A stretch of DNA of 64,000 bases, from assembly GCA_902546975.1 (NCBI GenBank), contig CACCLU010000003.1, positions 1 to 64,000 of the forward strand, written 5' to 3'. Position 1 is the stretch's first letter, and each line of letters opens with the position of its first letter. Origin of the DNA: an uncultured Alphaproteobacteria bacterium (lineage in GTDB: Bacteria; Pseudomonadota; Alphaproteobacteria; HIMB59). The translations under genes were made by a program, and so were the position numbers. Positions 1 to 9,036 of the stretch are shown here, piece after piece. The notes under the pieces are model-generated. The model searched no databases and had not been told where the DNA came from. It saw only the letters and a program-made list of their open reading frames with translations.

Positions 1-104
1 AATTTAATCTTAAAAAATTAAAAATTAACAATTCAGTATGGATAGAAAAATCAAAAATTAACCAGCTTGCATTACCAACACTCTTTAAAAGAATATTAAA
101 TTAA
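1..104 (+). CDS. mutY: A/G-specific adenine glycosylase MutY, C-terminal end (partial)
   Basis: Only the last 33 codons lie in the window (frame starting at base 3, stop TAA at 102-104). The visible peptide ends in a tryptophan, a short basic segment, then LALPTLFKRIL. That is the usual end of the Nudix-like C-terminal domain of MutY, where a W...L..LALPT..RK.L pattern closes the protein. MutY removes adenine opposite 8-oxoguanine in base excision repair. The neighbouring ccrM and rnhB genes fit the alphaproteobacterial context of mutY. Its stop shares the palindrome TTAA with the ccrM stop on the other strand. The call rests on a short C-terminal signature, so it is moderate. Confidence 0.6.
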   Translation, partial: FNLKKLKINNSVWIEKSKINQLALPTLFKRILN

Positions 105-1165
105 TTCCTCATCTTCTTTCTAATTTCATCGATACATATTAAATTCTTTTTTTTATCCTCATAATGCCAATAATCCCATCCATTGAAACTCGATGTCTTA
201 TTTACTTTTGCTGCAATTTTATGAATTGATCCTCTCTCATTTTTATATGAAATACTCCCATCTGGTAAAATTGTAGCTTTATAGCTTTTCTTATTGTTAT
301 AGAGATTAGCACCCGGCTTTAAATGACCATTGTCAATTAAACTTGCAAAGGGTATTTTTTGTGTTGGTTTATCTTTTTCATTAATCTCTAATAAATCATT
401 TTTTAAAGATTTAATTTTTTTTAATCTTTTAATAGCTAAATTAAAATAACCTTCATCTTTTTCAAGACCTATGTAATCTCTGCCCAAATATTTTGCTTCA
501 GCACAGAAACTTGCTGTGCCTGCAAAGGGTTCTAGTACTAAATCTCCCTGTATCGATGACTGAATAATAATTTTTCTCATCAAAGCTAACGGTTTTTGAG
601 TTGGGTGAGCTGTTTCTTTTTTATGGTTTTTAAGCCTTTCTTTACCTGAACAAATTGGAAAGTTCCAAATGCTTCTTTCTTGTCTGTCTTCATTTGCAAC
701 CTTTAAAGTATGATAATTAAATTGATACTTAGATTTAGGTTTTTTCGAACACCAAATAAGAGTTTCATGTGCATTAGTAAGTCTTGTTGCCCTAAAATTT
801 GGTAATGGGTTAGATTTGGCCCAAATCACGTCATTTAAAATCCAAAAGTTTAAATCTTGGAGAATTTTTCCAATTCTAAAAATATTGTGATATGAACCAA
901 TAATCCATAACCCTCCATCAGGTTTAAGAACTCTTTTACACTCAGTTAAATAAGAAAAGGTAAAATCATCATAACTCGAGTAACTATCAAATTTGTCCCA
1001 ATCCTGATTGACACCATTGACAATGGAATGATTTGGTCTAGTTAAGACTTTGTTCAATTGTAAATTATAAGGAGGGTCTAAGAAAACTAAATCAATTGTC
1101 TGATCTTCAATCTTAGCCAACAGATCAAGACAATCACCTAAATACAGGTTATTTGATTTCAACAC
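101..1165 (-). CDS. ccrM: Cell-cycle-regulated adenine DNA methyltransferase CcrM
   Basis: This N6-adenine methyltransferase most likely modifies GANTC, as CcrM does across alphaproteobacteria, and so couples transcription to replication. Motif IV DPPY lies at residues 30-33 and the AdoMet-binding FAGTAS motif near residue 215, the beta-class order. The last ~85 residues form the RAMA domain, with a GSIHK....FNGWDYWHYE stretch very like Caulobacter CcrM. At 354 residues it is full length for CcrM (about 358). The start is GTG at 1163-1165; an in-frame stop lies three codons upstream, so no longer form is possible. Two GANTC sites sit in the short region between this gene and rnhB, suggesting autoregulation. 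Confidence 0.92.
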   Translation of the reverse strand: MLKSNNLYLGDCLDLLAKIEDQTIDLVFLDPPYNLQLNKVLTRPNHSIVNGVNQDWDKFDSYSSYDDFTFSYLTECKRVLKPDGGLWIIGSYHNIFRIGKILQDLNFWILNDVIWAKSNPLPNFRATRLTNAHETLIWCSKKPKSKYQFNYHTLKVANEDRQERSIWNFPICSGKERLKNHKKETAHPTQKPLALMRKIIIQSSIQGDLVLEPFAGTASFCAEAKYLGRDYIGLEKDEGYFNLAIKRLKKIKSLKNDLLEINEKDKPTQKIPFASLIDNGHLKPGANLYNNKKSYKATILPDGSISYKNERGSIHKIAAKVNKTSSFNGWDYWHYEDKKKNLICIDEIRKKMRN

Positions 1166-1226
1166 ATATGAATCTTAATATTTATAAAGAATCTTGTGTA
1201 AAAAAAACTTAATCTACTGTTGATAA
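1166..1226 (-). promoter_or_regulatory. ccrM upstream region with two GANTC sites
   Basis: The 61-base gap between rnhB and ccrM holds GAATC at 1170-1174 and 1189-1193, both within about 30 bases of the ccrM start. The sites are seen directly. In Caulobacter, methylation of GANTC sites in the ccrM leader is known to repress ccrM; applying that here is inference. No convincing -10/-35 pair is assigned. Confidence 0.5.
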
Positions 1227-1829
1227 CTAAGTAGATAACTTTTTGATAAGTTTACTTATAGGTTGATAAGTGGTCCTGTGATATTTACTGACCCCATGTG
1301 TATAAATAGCGCTTAAGTGAGACTTTGTACCGTACCCAGCATTTTTATTCCATTGATAATTACCATCTAATGAGTGGAGCTTCAAAAGTAATTTGTCTCT
1401 GAAGACTTTTGCTATAATTGAAGCCGCTGACACCTGATTAATTTTATCATCTGCTTTAATTAAAGACCTCACCTTATAACCTTTCATTTCGCTTGGAATA
1501 AATTTTCCATCAATGATGATCGTATCTGATTTTTTAGACAACAAAATTATCGATTGTTTCATGCTTTGCAAAACCACATTGTGAATATTAAACCTTTCAA
1601 TAAATTTTTTTTTTCCAAAAATAATTTGATAATTATATTCAAAACCTTTATTTAATTTGAAATATTCATATATTTCCTCTCTTTTTTCTTTATTAATTTT
1701 TTTTGAGTCAGAGACACTAAATGGAAGTTTATCAAATAAGGAATTTTGTGATCTAAAAGCACAAATTATTGCACTTCCAACAAGAGATCCCCTGCCAACC
1801 TCGTCGACTCCAACAACATATTCACTCAT
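1227..1829 (-). CDS. rnhB: Ribonuclease HII
   Basis: RNase HII cleaves the RNA strand of RNA/DNA hybrids and starts removal of misincorporated ribonucleotides. The N-terminal VGVDEVGRGSLVG block carries the first two catalytic acids (D9, E10 from the chosen start). A third acid is in IIIDGKF and the fourth in ADDKINQVSAASIIAKV, followed by the GYGTKSH segment; all family motifs are present. The ATG at 1827-1829 is preferred over a TTG one codon earlier. The 200-residue length is typical. The start overlaps the end of moaB by 8 bases, so the two are probably translationally coupled. Confidence 0.95.
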   Translation of the reverse strand: MSEYVVGVDEVGRGSLVGSAIICAFRSQNSLFDKLPFSVSDSKKINKEKREEIYEYFKLNKGFEYNYQIIFGKKKFIERFNIHNVVLQSMKQSIILLSKKSDTIIIDGKFIPSEMKGYKVRSLIKADDKINQVSAASIIAKVFRDKLLLKLHSLDGNYQWNKNAGYGTKSHLSAIYTHGVSKYHRTTYQPISKLIKKLST

Positions 1830-2343
1830 CAAGTCTAGGTATTAGTTCGACAAAATTACATGGCTTGTGTCTTATGTCTAATTGATGAAAAAGAATATCA
1901 TTCCAAGCATCTCTGACAGCAGAGGTAGATCCAGGTAAACAAAAGATGTAAGTTTGATTTAATAAAAATGCACTTGCTCGAGATTGTATAGTTGAGGTTC
2001 CAATTTTTTTATAGCTTAATTGTCTAAACAATTCACCAAATCCCGGAATTTCAACTTGAGATATTTTTTTTAAGGCATCAATAGTATTATCTCTTCCCGT
2101 CAGACCAGTCCCGCCTGAAGTAATTATTACATCGTGTTCGATAGATGCTGTTAATTTCTGAATAATAGGAATAAAGAGTTTAGGTTCATCTTCAATAATC
2201 TGATAATGGGAAACAGAATGTCCTTTTTTTTGTATTAGTTCTTTTAATGTATTACCTGATTTATCATCACTTTCTTTTCTTGTATCCGACAAAGTGATTA
2301 CGGCAATATTTATCTGTTTAAATGTTATTTTTTCATCAATCAT
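1822..2343 (-). CDS. moaB: Molybdopterin adenylyltransferase family protein MoaB
   Basis: The 173-residue protein has the single MoCF/MogA-type domain, with ITLSDTR near residue 17, the ligand-binding TSGGTGLTGRDNT loop near residue 80, and IPGFGELFR then SRASAF and CLPGST further on. MoaB/MogA enzymes adenylylate molybdopterin before molybdate insertion. Molybdopterin synthase genes moaD and moaE occur elsewhere in the window (24.1-24.8 kb), so cofactor synthesis is supported independently. It overlaps the preceding transglycosylase by 8 bases and rnhB by 8. MoaB is assigned over MogA by length and motif form; a distinct enzymatic role cannot be read from sequence. Confidence 0.9.
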   Translation of the reverse strand: MIDEKITFKQINIAVITLSDTRKESDDKSGNTLKELIQKKGHSVSHYQIIEDEPKLFIPIIQKLTASIEHDVIITSGGTGLTGRDNTIDALKKISQVEIPGFGELFRQLSYKKIGTSTIQSRASAFLLNQTYIFCLPGSTSAVRDAWNDILFHQLDIRHKPCNFVELIPRLDE

Positions 2344-4018
2344 TAATCAAGATAGTATTAGTGGCTATAAGTTCATCAGCATAATTGAATGAATTATGAT
2401 TTATTAATTCATAAATAACAAGATTAGTTAGAACTCTCTCAACAAACATTCGTGTTTCTCTTGAAGGTATAGACTCAATTAAAAGAAAACTATCATCGTT
2501 AAATGTAGTTTTCTTCATCCATTTTGAAAGATTTCCTGGCCCTGCATTATATGAGATTAAAGCCTTTAATAAATCTCCATTAATATAATTTATAGATAAT
2601 AAATTTTGAAGGTAAAGGCTACCTGTCTCAACATTAATTTCAGGATCATATAATATTCTCGGATTAGACTTAAATTTATATTTTTTATTTACCATACGAG
2701 CTGTTGATGGAAGAATTTGCATCAATCCATATGCACTTTTACCACTTTTTGCGAAAGCACTAAACTGCGACTCTTGTCTAATCATGCTAATAATAATAGT
2801 TGGGTCAATACTGTTGAAATTGTAACCTTGAATCCATTTTGGAGTTGGATATAAAAAATCTATCGGGGCATCATCTTTAAACAAGTATTTTGCTGTTTTA
2901 ATTTGCAAGGAACTGAGATCATTTTTAATAGAAAAATTTAGTATGAGTCTTTTAAACCTCTCATTTGTAATGTTTTGAAGTCTATTTAATTCTATCTCTG
3001 CAATTGGAAGTTCATCGATTTCAATTAATGCCTGAATTCTCTCACCTAATTTGGTATTTAAAAATGACTCAAGATCTGAGCTCATTAATGAGGTATTAAA
3101 TTCAAAGTCTTGAATGGTTTTATCTAAAATTCTACAAGATAAAATTGAATATATATTAAAACTTGGTTTGCAAGATTTATTTAGAGCCTCTAAAGATGCT
3201 TTGAAAGTAATTTCGTCATTAGCGTCTTTTGTTGAGGATAAAAATGACCAATAAGCACCAGCATCCCTTAACCATTTGTTATCTGAAATTTTTGAGAGTA
3301 TTAAAAATTGTCTCGAGGCTTTTTGGTATTTTCCTTTTCTATAATATGAGAGACCTTTGATCCATAAGCCCTCATCGTACGGTTGACTCAAGAAAGCTTC
3401 ATCATTTAAAACATTTATAGCCTTATCATCTAAATCTGCAAGGTAGTAGCCATTGGCAATTTTGGAAAGAAGAAAAGATTTTTCTTTTTGATTAAAATAT
3501 TTTATATGGTGGTTTAAATACTCTAATGCTCCAGTAGGCCATCCTCTTCCAACTCTTGATCTTACAGTATTATAAATACTAATTTTTTTTGAGTAATTAT
3601 TATTTAAAAATATTTTATTTGATTTAGTGGAGACGGTTTCTTGTAACTTATCTTTTTGAAAGATCTCATCAAAAAGTGGGTATGAATTTTTTTTTGGTTT
3701 TTTTGCCCCATTTGGCATCCTTCTTACTCCCAATTTATAAATCCTTCTAGCTTCGTAATGATCACTATATTCACTCAACCAATCTCGGAGCTCTAAAAAA
3801 CTAGAGCGATGTGCTGTTGGATGAAGAAGTTTTAAAGCTTGTACATGACCCATAAGAATTAAATCATCTAGTTTTGCTATGTCTTTATCACCTTTATCAA
3901 AATTTCCATTTCTGTAGTCATTAAAAATACTTTTGTAAAGGCCAATATCTTTAGAGCTAAGAGCAAAGATACTGTGTGAGTAAAAAAACGTTACAATTAA
4001 TAAAACTATAATTTTCAT
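2336..4018 (-). CDS. slt: Soluble lytic murein transglycosylase (Slt70-like)
   Basis: The protein cuts the glycan strand of peptidoglycan in the periplasm, forming 1,6-anhydromuramyl ends. It begins with a signal peptide (KIIVLLIVTFFYSHSIFA). A long alpha-helical superhelix of TPR-like repeats occupies about residues 60-390, and the SLT catalytic domain lies in the last ~150 residues. The catalytic glutamate is in SMIRQESQFS, followed by SAYGLMQILPSTA and ALISYNAGPGN. The ATG at 4016-4018 is preferred over a TTG four codons upstream, because it gives a proper signal peptide and starts just after the stop of the upstream gene. Length about 560 residues, somewhat shorter than E. coli Slt70. Confidence 0.92.
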   Translation of the reverse strand: MKIIVLLIVTFFYSHSIFALSSKDIGLYKSIFNDYRNGNFDKGDKDIAKLDDLILMGHVQALKLLHPTAHRSSFLELRDWLSEYSDHYEARRIYKLGVRRMPNGAKKPKKNSYPLFDEIFQKDKLQETVSTKSNKIFLNNNYSKKISIYNTVRSRVGRGWPTGALEYLNHHIKYFNQKEKSFLLSKIANGYYLADLDDKAINVLNDEAFLSQPYDEGLWIKGLSYYRKGKYQKASRQFLILSKISDNKWLRDAGAYWSFLSSTKDANDEITFKASLEALNKSCKPSFNIYSILSCRILDKTIQDFEFNTSLMSSDLESFLNTKLGERIQALIEIDELPIAEIELNRLQNITNERFKRLILNFSIKNDLSSLQIKTAKYLFKDDAPIDFLYPTPKWIQGYNFNSIDPTIIISMIRQESQFSAFAKSGKSAYGLMQILPSTARMVNKKYKFKSNPRILYDPEINVETGSLYLQNLLSINYINGDLLKALISYNAGPGNLSKWMKKTTFNDDSFLLIESIPSRETRMFVERVLTNLVIYELINHNSFNYADELIATNTILIND

Positions 4019-4019
4019 T

Positions 4020-4697
4020 CTATCCACCAAGCTGCTTTTTAATTTCTTTTAAATCTTCCCAAGCATCTTTCTTAAGTTCTGGATTATTTATTAATAAAGA
4101 AGGCTCATAAAGCACACGGCATTTTTTGGGTACCACGTCATTGGGTGTGTTGAAATCAAACCATTTTCCACGAAGAGACATGGAAGACAAGTCTGCAGCC
4201 AATAACATTTTGATGCAATAATTTGACATAATTATTAAATATTTTGGGTTAATCAATTCAATCAACCGATAATTGATAAGTTGTAAAATTGAATTCATTT
4301 TGTGGTTATTATCAAACTCACTAAGTCCCCTTGGTATATAAGACACTAAGCTTATTTGTTTCCTATCTAATTTTATGGAGGAAAGCATTTTATCGAATAA
4401 CTCACCACTTGCTTTATCTATTATCTTTTCATCAGTAATGTCACATTTACCGTAAAAAAATAAGATCTGCGAATTTTTATCACCTTCTACAAGATTGATT
4501 GGTTGATTAATATTTAACTTTAATAATTCTTTTTTTAAAAAATCCTCTATTTGCTCTATACTGGTTGCTTTGCTTGGACTATTGATAATATCTATATTTA
4601 TTTGGTTATCGGAATCATTTTGAGATTTTTTTACTTGAAATTCCTCCAGATTCATCAATTCCAAAAGAATATTTTTTTGGTAGTCTTGGTTATTCAT
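4020..4697 (-). CDS. Family-4-like uracil-DNA glycosylase with degenerate active site
   Basis: The 225-residue protein follows the whole layout of alphaproteobacterial family-4 uracil-DNA glycosylases: a helical N-terminus, a beta-strand ILFFYGK, SGELFDKMLSSIKLDR, then LRGKWFDF and KKDAWEDLKEIKKQL. The catalytic motifs are changed, however. The usual GEAPG..ED is YGKCDITDE, the N..K.RP segment is SYIPRG, and the HPAYLLR loop is YEPSLLIN. I see no CxxC pair near the N-terminus for an iron-sulfur cluster. It may be an inactive or altered relative. Its ATG overlaps the ATG of the divergent TPR gene within one CATG. Confidence 0.7.
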   Translation of the reverse strand: MNNQDYQKNILLELMNLEEFQVKKSQNDSDNQINIDIINSPSKATSIEQIEDFLKKELLKLNINQPINLVEGDKNSQILFFYGKCDITDEKIIDKASGELFDKMLSSIKLDRKQISLVSYIPRGLSEFDNNHKMNSILQLINYRLIELINPKYLIIMSNYCIKMLLAADLSSMSLRGKWFDFNTPNDVVPKKCRVLYEPSLLINNPELKKDAWEDLKEIKKQLGG

Positions 4698-6294
4698 GAT
4701 TAAAAAATTATCTTTTAGTTTATATTTTATATGTTTTTTTGGATTTATTGTATATGCATATGGGTCTCAATTAAAAAATACTTTCGAAAATCAACTTCTA
4801 AGTTCAATTTATTCTGAATACAATAATGATTATTTAATTTGGGAAAAATTACCCAAATATAATTTTTCAAATGACCATACTTCAACCTTACTAAGTAATA
4901 TTATCATAGGAAATTATACTTTTGATAATATTAGTGAAATTGAAAGTGGGTTTATTCATGAAATTGTTCTTTTTTTAAAGAATCTTGGTGATGACAAATG
5001 CTTAAATATTCCTGACAAAAAACAAATTTATATTTTTGAAGAGGCTATACTAAAAAGCATAAATTTTTGGATGACTTTTTGTAATAAACACAATGTTCAA
5101 AATAATTTAGAAAATTTGAATGAAATTGATAGTCGCTTTACAAATTTAAGATATATCAATAGTATTTTTTACTATCATCTTCAAAATGACCTCAACAATT
5201 TAAAAAAAATTAATGAAGAAATAACATCAAATAAAGAAACACTCTCTATCTTTAATTCTAAAGAATTAAATGTTATGGATAGTATTTTCAATTATCATAA
5301 CATTAATTTTCCACTGTCAGATTTTATTAAGTCATCAACTACTTTTAATAATTTGTCTATAGAATTAGATCAAAATTACGTAGTTAAGGATTATGAAGAC
5401 ATAATATATCTTCAACTATTTCAAACTAGCAATTATTATTTTTATGCGCGTGAGTATAAAAAAGCACTTGCTTTATTGTCTTATTTAATCGAAATAAATC
5501 CGGATAATAGTGATTATTATCTTTATAAAAAAATTTCATTTTTAGCAGAATTAAATCCAAGTAAAGAAATACTAAAATTAATTAAAAATTTTAACCCAAC
5601 TGACAAAAATTTTAATTTTTTTAAAAACTACCTTTATATCTCAACATCATTTGAATTAGACACTGATATGAGTGACTTATTGTATTTTATAAATAATAGC
5701 GATCATCAAACTGATTGGATAAATCTAGAGTTATCATTTCTTGTTGCGATGGAAATGTACTTTTTAAATGATAATAGTGGTGCTTTAGATTTTATAAACG
5801 AGTGTTGCATGAGTATTTTAGAGAATTCTGATGATGCAATTCATCTTTTTAAATATGGTATTTTGTTAGAGAGAAATAATGAAATTAAAAAAGCTGAAGA
5901 AATTATCCAAAAAAGTATTGATATATCTAAAAGTTCATATCCTTACATATTAAATTATCTTGCATATTTATGGGTTGAGAATGATAGAAAATTAGATCTT
6001 GCAGAAAATATGCTTCAAAAGGCAGTAAAAGACTCAAATTATAATGATGGGGCTATACTTGATAGTTTGGGATGGCTTTATTTTAAGAAAGATAATTTAG
6101 ATTTGGCAGAAAAATGGATTTATGATGCTTATCAACTTGAACCCTCAGAGCCAGAAATAATAGATCATTTATCTCAAATATATTATGAATTAGGCAGATA
6201 CAAAGAATCAAAATTTTTAGATAATAAAATTATACTATTTCATAAAGATTATTTTAAATACGAGGAAGTTTTAGGCAGAAATGAAAATAAATAA
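4696..6294 (+). CDS. Exported TPR-repeat protein upstream of ispE
   Basis: This 532-residue protein has an N-terminal hydrophobic segment (LSFSLYFICFFGFIVYAYG) that could be a signal peptide or anchor. At least four TPR-like units occur in the last third, clearest around ILDSLGWLYFKKDNLDLAEKWI and the following unit. The middle is low-complexity and rich in Asn, Ile and Lys. TPR domains mediate protein contacts; no enzyme domain is visible. Alphaproteobacteria often carry such a TPR gene directly upstream of ispE, and here the two overlap by 14 bases. Function unknown; an envelope scaffold is a guess. Confidence 0.75.
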   Translation: MIKKLSFSLYFICFFGFIVYAYGSQLKNTFENQLLSSIYSEYNNDYLIWEKLPKYNFSNDHTSTLLSNIIIGNYTFDNISEIESGFIHEIVLFLKNLGDDKCLNIPDKKQIYIFEEAILKSINFWMTFCNKHNVQNNLENLNEIDSRFTNLRYINSIFYYHLQNDLNNLKKINEEITSNKETLSIFNSKELNVMDSIFNYHNINFPLSDFIKSSTTFNNLSIELDQNYVVKDYEDIIYLQLFQTSNYYFYAREYKKALALLSYLIEINPDNSDYYLYKKISFLAELNPSKEILKLIKNFNPTDKNFNFFKNYLYISTSFELDTDMSDLLYFINNSDHQTDWINLELSFLVAMEMYFLNDNSGALDFINECCMSILENSDDAIHLFKYGILLERNNEIKKAEEIIQKSIDISKSSYPYILNYLAYLWVENDRKLDLAENMLQKAVKDSNYNDGAILDSLGWLYFKKDNLDLAEKWIYDAYQLEPSEPEIIDHLSQIYYELGRYKESKFLDNKIILFHKDYFKYEEVLGRNENK

Positions 6295-7099
6295 ATTAAC
6301 AAGCTATGCTAAAATAAATCTTGATTTAAAAATTAAATATTATGACAAAATTATCAAAAAACATAAGATTTCTTCTAAAGTCGTTCTTTTAAAATTAAAT
6401 GATTTAATTAAGGTATCTAATTCTACAAAGTTACAAATTACTTATTACGATCAAAATAAAAAAATAATCAAATTGAAAAATGATATTATAAAAAAATCAA
6501 TTCTATTTTTTGATAGAAAATACAAAACTAAAACAAAATTAAAATTTTTAGTTTACAAAAAAATACCAGTTGGTTATGGATTAGGAGGCGGATCCTCAAA
6601 TGCAGCCTCAATTTTAAAATTTCTATATAAATATCATCAAATTACTTCAAAAAACTTTGAAAAAGATGCACCTTTAATTGGTTCAGATGTAATTATTTTT
6701 AAAGATAAATATCCAAAAATAATTGATGGATTAAGTCAGTATAAATACCTCAATGCAAAAAAATATTATTGGAGGAGAGTTTACTTAATTTTTCCTTCAC
6801 AAAAAAATTTAACTAAAAAAATTTATAATTATTTTAAAAACCATAATATGGGAGCAAAAAAACAACTAATATCTCAAAATAACTTAACTAGTTCATCCAT
6901 GTTGCTTAATAAAGAGTTTAAAGAATTATTTATGTTCCTTTTGGATTATAGGAAAGATTTCTTAAAATTTGGCATGAGTGGTAGTGGATCTTCAATTTTT
7001 GTATCTTTCAAGAAAATCGCAAAAGAAAGGTCGATTTTTAGGGAGATTAATAAATTTAATCCTTCAGTTAGAATTGAAAAATCCTCTTATTTCGGATAA
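6281..7099 (+). CDS. ispE: 4-diphosphocytidyl-2-C-methyl-D-erythritol kinase
   Basis: IspE phosphorylates CDP-methylerythritol in the non-mevalonate (MEP) isoprenoid pathway. It is a GHMP kinase: SYAKINLDL at the N-terminus supplies the catalytic lysine, VGYGLGGGSSNAAS near residue 105 is the ATP-binding loop, GSDV near residue 128 supplies the catalytic aspartate, and MSGSGSSIFVSF near residue 230 is the third GHMP motif. The 272-residue length is slightly short but complete. It overlaps the TPR gene by 14 bases and is followed after 16 bases by tRNA-Gln. The protein is unusually lysine-rich, in line with the AT-rich genome. Confidence 0.93.
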   Translation: MKINKLTSYAKINLDLKIKYYDKIIKKHKISSKVVLLKLNDLIKVSNSTKLQITYYDQNKKIIKLKNDIIKKSILFFDRKYKTKTKLKFLVYKKIPVGYGLGGGSSNAASILKFLYKYHQITSKNFEKDAPLIGSDVIIFKDKYPKIIDGLSQYKYLNAKKYYWRRVYLIFPSQKNLTKKIYNYFKNHNMGAKKQLISQNNLTSSSMLLNKEFKELFMFLLDYRKDFLKFGMSGSGSSIFVSFKKIAKERSIFREINKFNPSVRIEKSSYFG

Positions 7100-7115
7100 G
7101 TTCTTTAAATCCTGA

Positions 7116-7190
7116 TGGGGCGTAGCCAAGCGGTAAGGCACCGGTTTTTGGTATCGGCATGCGTAGGTTCGAATCCTACCGCCCCAGCCA
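7116..7190 (+). tRNA. tRNA-Gln (UUG)
   Basis: A 75-base cloverleaf: acceptor stem TGGGGCG pairs with CGCCCCA, the D arm is GCC...GGC, the anticodon stem CCGGT/ATCGG encloses loop TTTTGGT with anticodon TTG, and the T arm GTAGG-TTCGAAT-CCTAC is intact. The discriminator is G and CCA is encoded. It lies between ispE and uup. Confidence 0.97.
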
Positions 7191-7215
7191 TATCTAAGCT
7201 ATAAATTGAAATAAT

Positions 7216-9033
7216 ATGAAACAACTTTTATTTTCACTTAAAGAGGGATCAGTTAGTTATCATAAAAAAGAAATTTTAAAGGAACTTGATATAAATATTC
7301 ATCGAAAAGATTTTATTGCGCTTGTTGGTAAAAATGGGGCAGGGAAATCAACCCTAATGAATGTCATATCAGGTCAACATGATATTGATGCTGGTGAAAA
7401 ATGGAGTATTGATAATTTTGCTGTAAATTATTTCAACCAAAATTTTGTATTAAATGATGATAATAACACCGTTGAGCAAGAAATTTTATCTGTTATCAAA
7501 AATCAAGATAATAATTATGAGATAGATATATTTTGCAATAATTTAAGTATTGATAAAAACAGTTTAATTAAACATTTATCTGGGGGGCAAAAAAGGAGAG
7601 TAGGGCTAATCAAAAATTTAATCAAACCATCTGATCTTTTGCTATTAGATGAACCAACTAATCATTTAGACTTGGACACAATTGTTTGGCTAGAAAATTA
7701 TTTAAAAAAACTAGATTGTGCAATTTTATGTGTAAGTCATGATAGACAATTTCTAAAAAACTTTACAAATAAAATATTATGGATAGATCGATCTAAAATA
7801 AAAATAAACTACAAAGGTTATAGTGATTTTGATAATTGGTCTGAGACTCTTTTATCACAAGAAGAGAGAGAACTACAAAATAGGAAGCAATTTGTCAATT
7901 TAGAGGTGAATTGGGCTAATAAAGGAGTTAAAGCAAGAGTTAAAAGAAATACCAGAAGGTTAGAACAAGCTAAAGACTTAAAGGAAAATTTAGACAAAGA
8001 TATTAGCGAATTTAAAAAAGCTACAAAAAAGATTGTAATTAATCAAATTTATGAGAATTCAAAGAATTTTAAAAATGTTGCAGAGTTTCACAATGCAGAA
8101 TTTTACTATGAAGAAAATAATAAAAATTTTATTTTAAAAAACTTTAATTTAAAAATAAGCAAAAAAGATAGAATTGGTCTTTTGGGAGGTAATGGATCTG
8201 GAAAAACAACTTTTTTAAAAATTTTACTTAATGAACTGAATTTAAAATCGGGAACTTTAAAATTAAGAAAAGAGTTAGAGTTTTCCTATTTTGATCAATT
8301 AAGAAATGATTTAAAAGACAATTTACCAATAAAGAAGGTCTTAGTCCCCTCTGGTGGCGATTACTTAAAAACGCAGGGTAAAGAGAGACATGTATGCAGT
8401 TATTTAAAAGATTTCCATTTTGATCCATCTAAAGCAAATGATCCTGTCGGGAGTTTATCTGGTGGAATGAAAAATCGACTACTTTTATCAAAAGTCTTAT
8501 CAAATCCTAAAAGTGGCTTAATCTTAGATGAGCCTACTAATGACCTTGATATTGATACTTTAGATTTAGTAGAGTCTATACTTTCTAATTACAACGGGAC
8601 TCTCGTAGTTGTCTCACACAATAGAGATTTTTTAGACAAATTAGTAAATAAAATATTATTTTTTAAAGGAAATGGTGATGTTTTGTTATTTAATGGTGGC
8701 TATCATGACTTCTTAAAAAACAAAGATCTTCTTGAAAATGATACTAATAACTATTCTCAAAATGAAAATAAATCTGAAAAGAAAAATATAAATTTAAAAA
8801 ATTTAAATAAAAAAAAGTTAACCTTTAAATTACAATATGAGCTTAATAATTTACCCAAGCAAATAGACCTTTTGAAAGAAGAAATTGTTCATTTTGAAAA
8901 AATCATAGAGGCACCAGATCTTTATAAAAAGGACTATGAGTTATTTATTAGCACAACTAAAAAATTAGGCTCTCTCCAAATAGAATTGGAAAATAAAGAG
9001 CAAAGATGGCTAGAACTCATGGAATTAAATTAG
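7216..9033 (+). CDS. uup: ABC-F family ATPase Uup
   Basis: Two ABC ATPase domains lie in one chain without membrane segments, the mark of ABC-F proteins that act on ribosomes. Domain 1 has Walker A GKNGAGKST (near residue 40), signature LSGGQKRR and Walker B LLLLDEPTNHLD. Domain 2 has GGNGSGKTT (near residue 325), LSGGMKNR and LILDEPTNDLD. Between them is a basic linker with KGVKARVKRNTRR. The C-terminal ~70 residues form a coiled coil as in Uup (KQIDLLKEEIVHFEK). At 605 residues it is close to E. coli Uup. The CCA-adding enzyme gene follows after 3 bases. Confidence 0.92.
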   Translation: MKQLLFSLKEGSVSYHKKEILKELDINIHRKDFIALVGKNGAGKSTLMNVISGQHDIDAGEKWSIDNFAVNYFNQNFVLNDDNNTVEQEILSVIKNQDNNYEIDIFCNNLSIDKNSLIKHLSGGQKRRVGLIKNLIKPSDLLLLDEPTNHLDLDTIVWLENYLKKLDCAILCVSHDRQFLKNFTNKILWIDRSKIKINYKGYSDFDNWSETLLSQEERELQNRKQFVNLEVNWANKGVKARVKRNTRRLEQAKDLKENLDKDISEFKKATKKIVINQIYENSKNFKNVAEFHNAEFYYEENNKNFILKNFNLKISKKDRIGLLGGNGSGKTTFLKILLNELNLKSGTLKLRKELEFSYFDQLRNDLKDNLPIKKVLVPSGGDYLKTQGKERHVCSYLKDFHFDPSKANDPVGSLSGGMKNRLLLSKVLSNPKSGLILDEPTNDLDIDTLDLVESILSNYNGTLVVVSHNRDFLDKLVNKILFFKGNGDVLLFNGGYHDFLKNKDLLENDTNNYSQNENKSEKKNINLKNLNKKKLTFKLQYELNNLPKQIDLLKEEIVHFEKIIEAPDLYKKDYELFISTTKKLGSLQIELENKEQRWLELMELN

Positions 9034-9036
9034 AAG

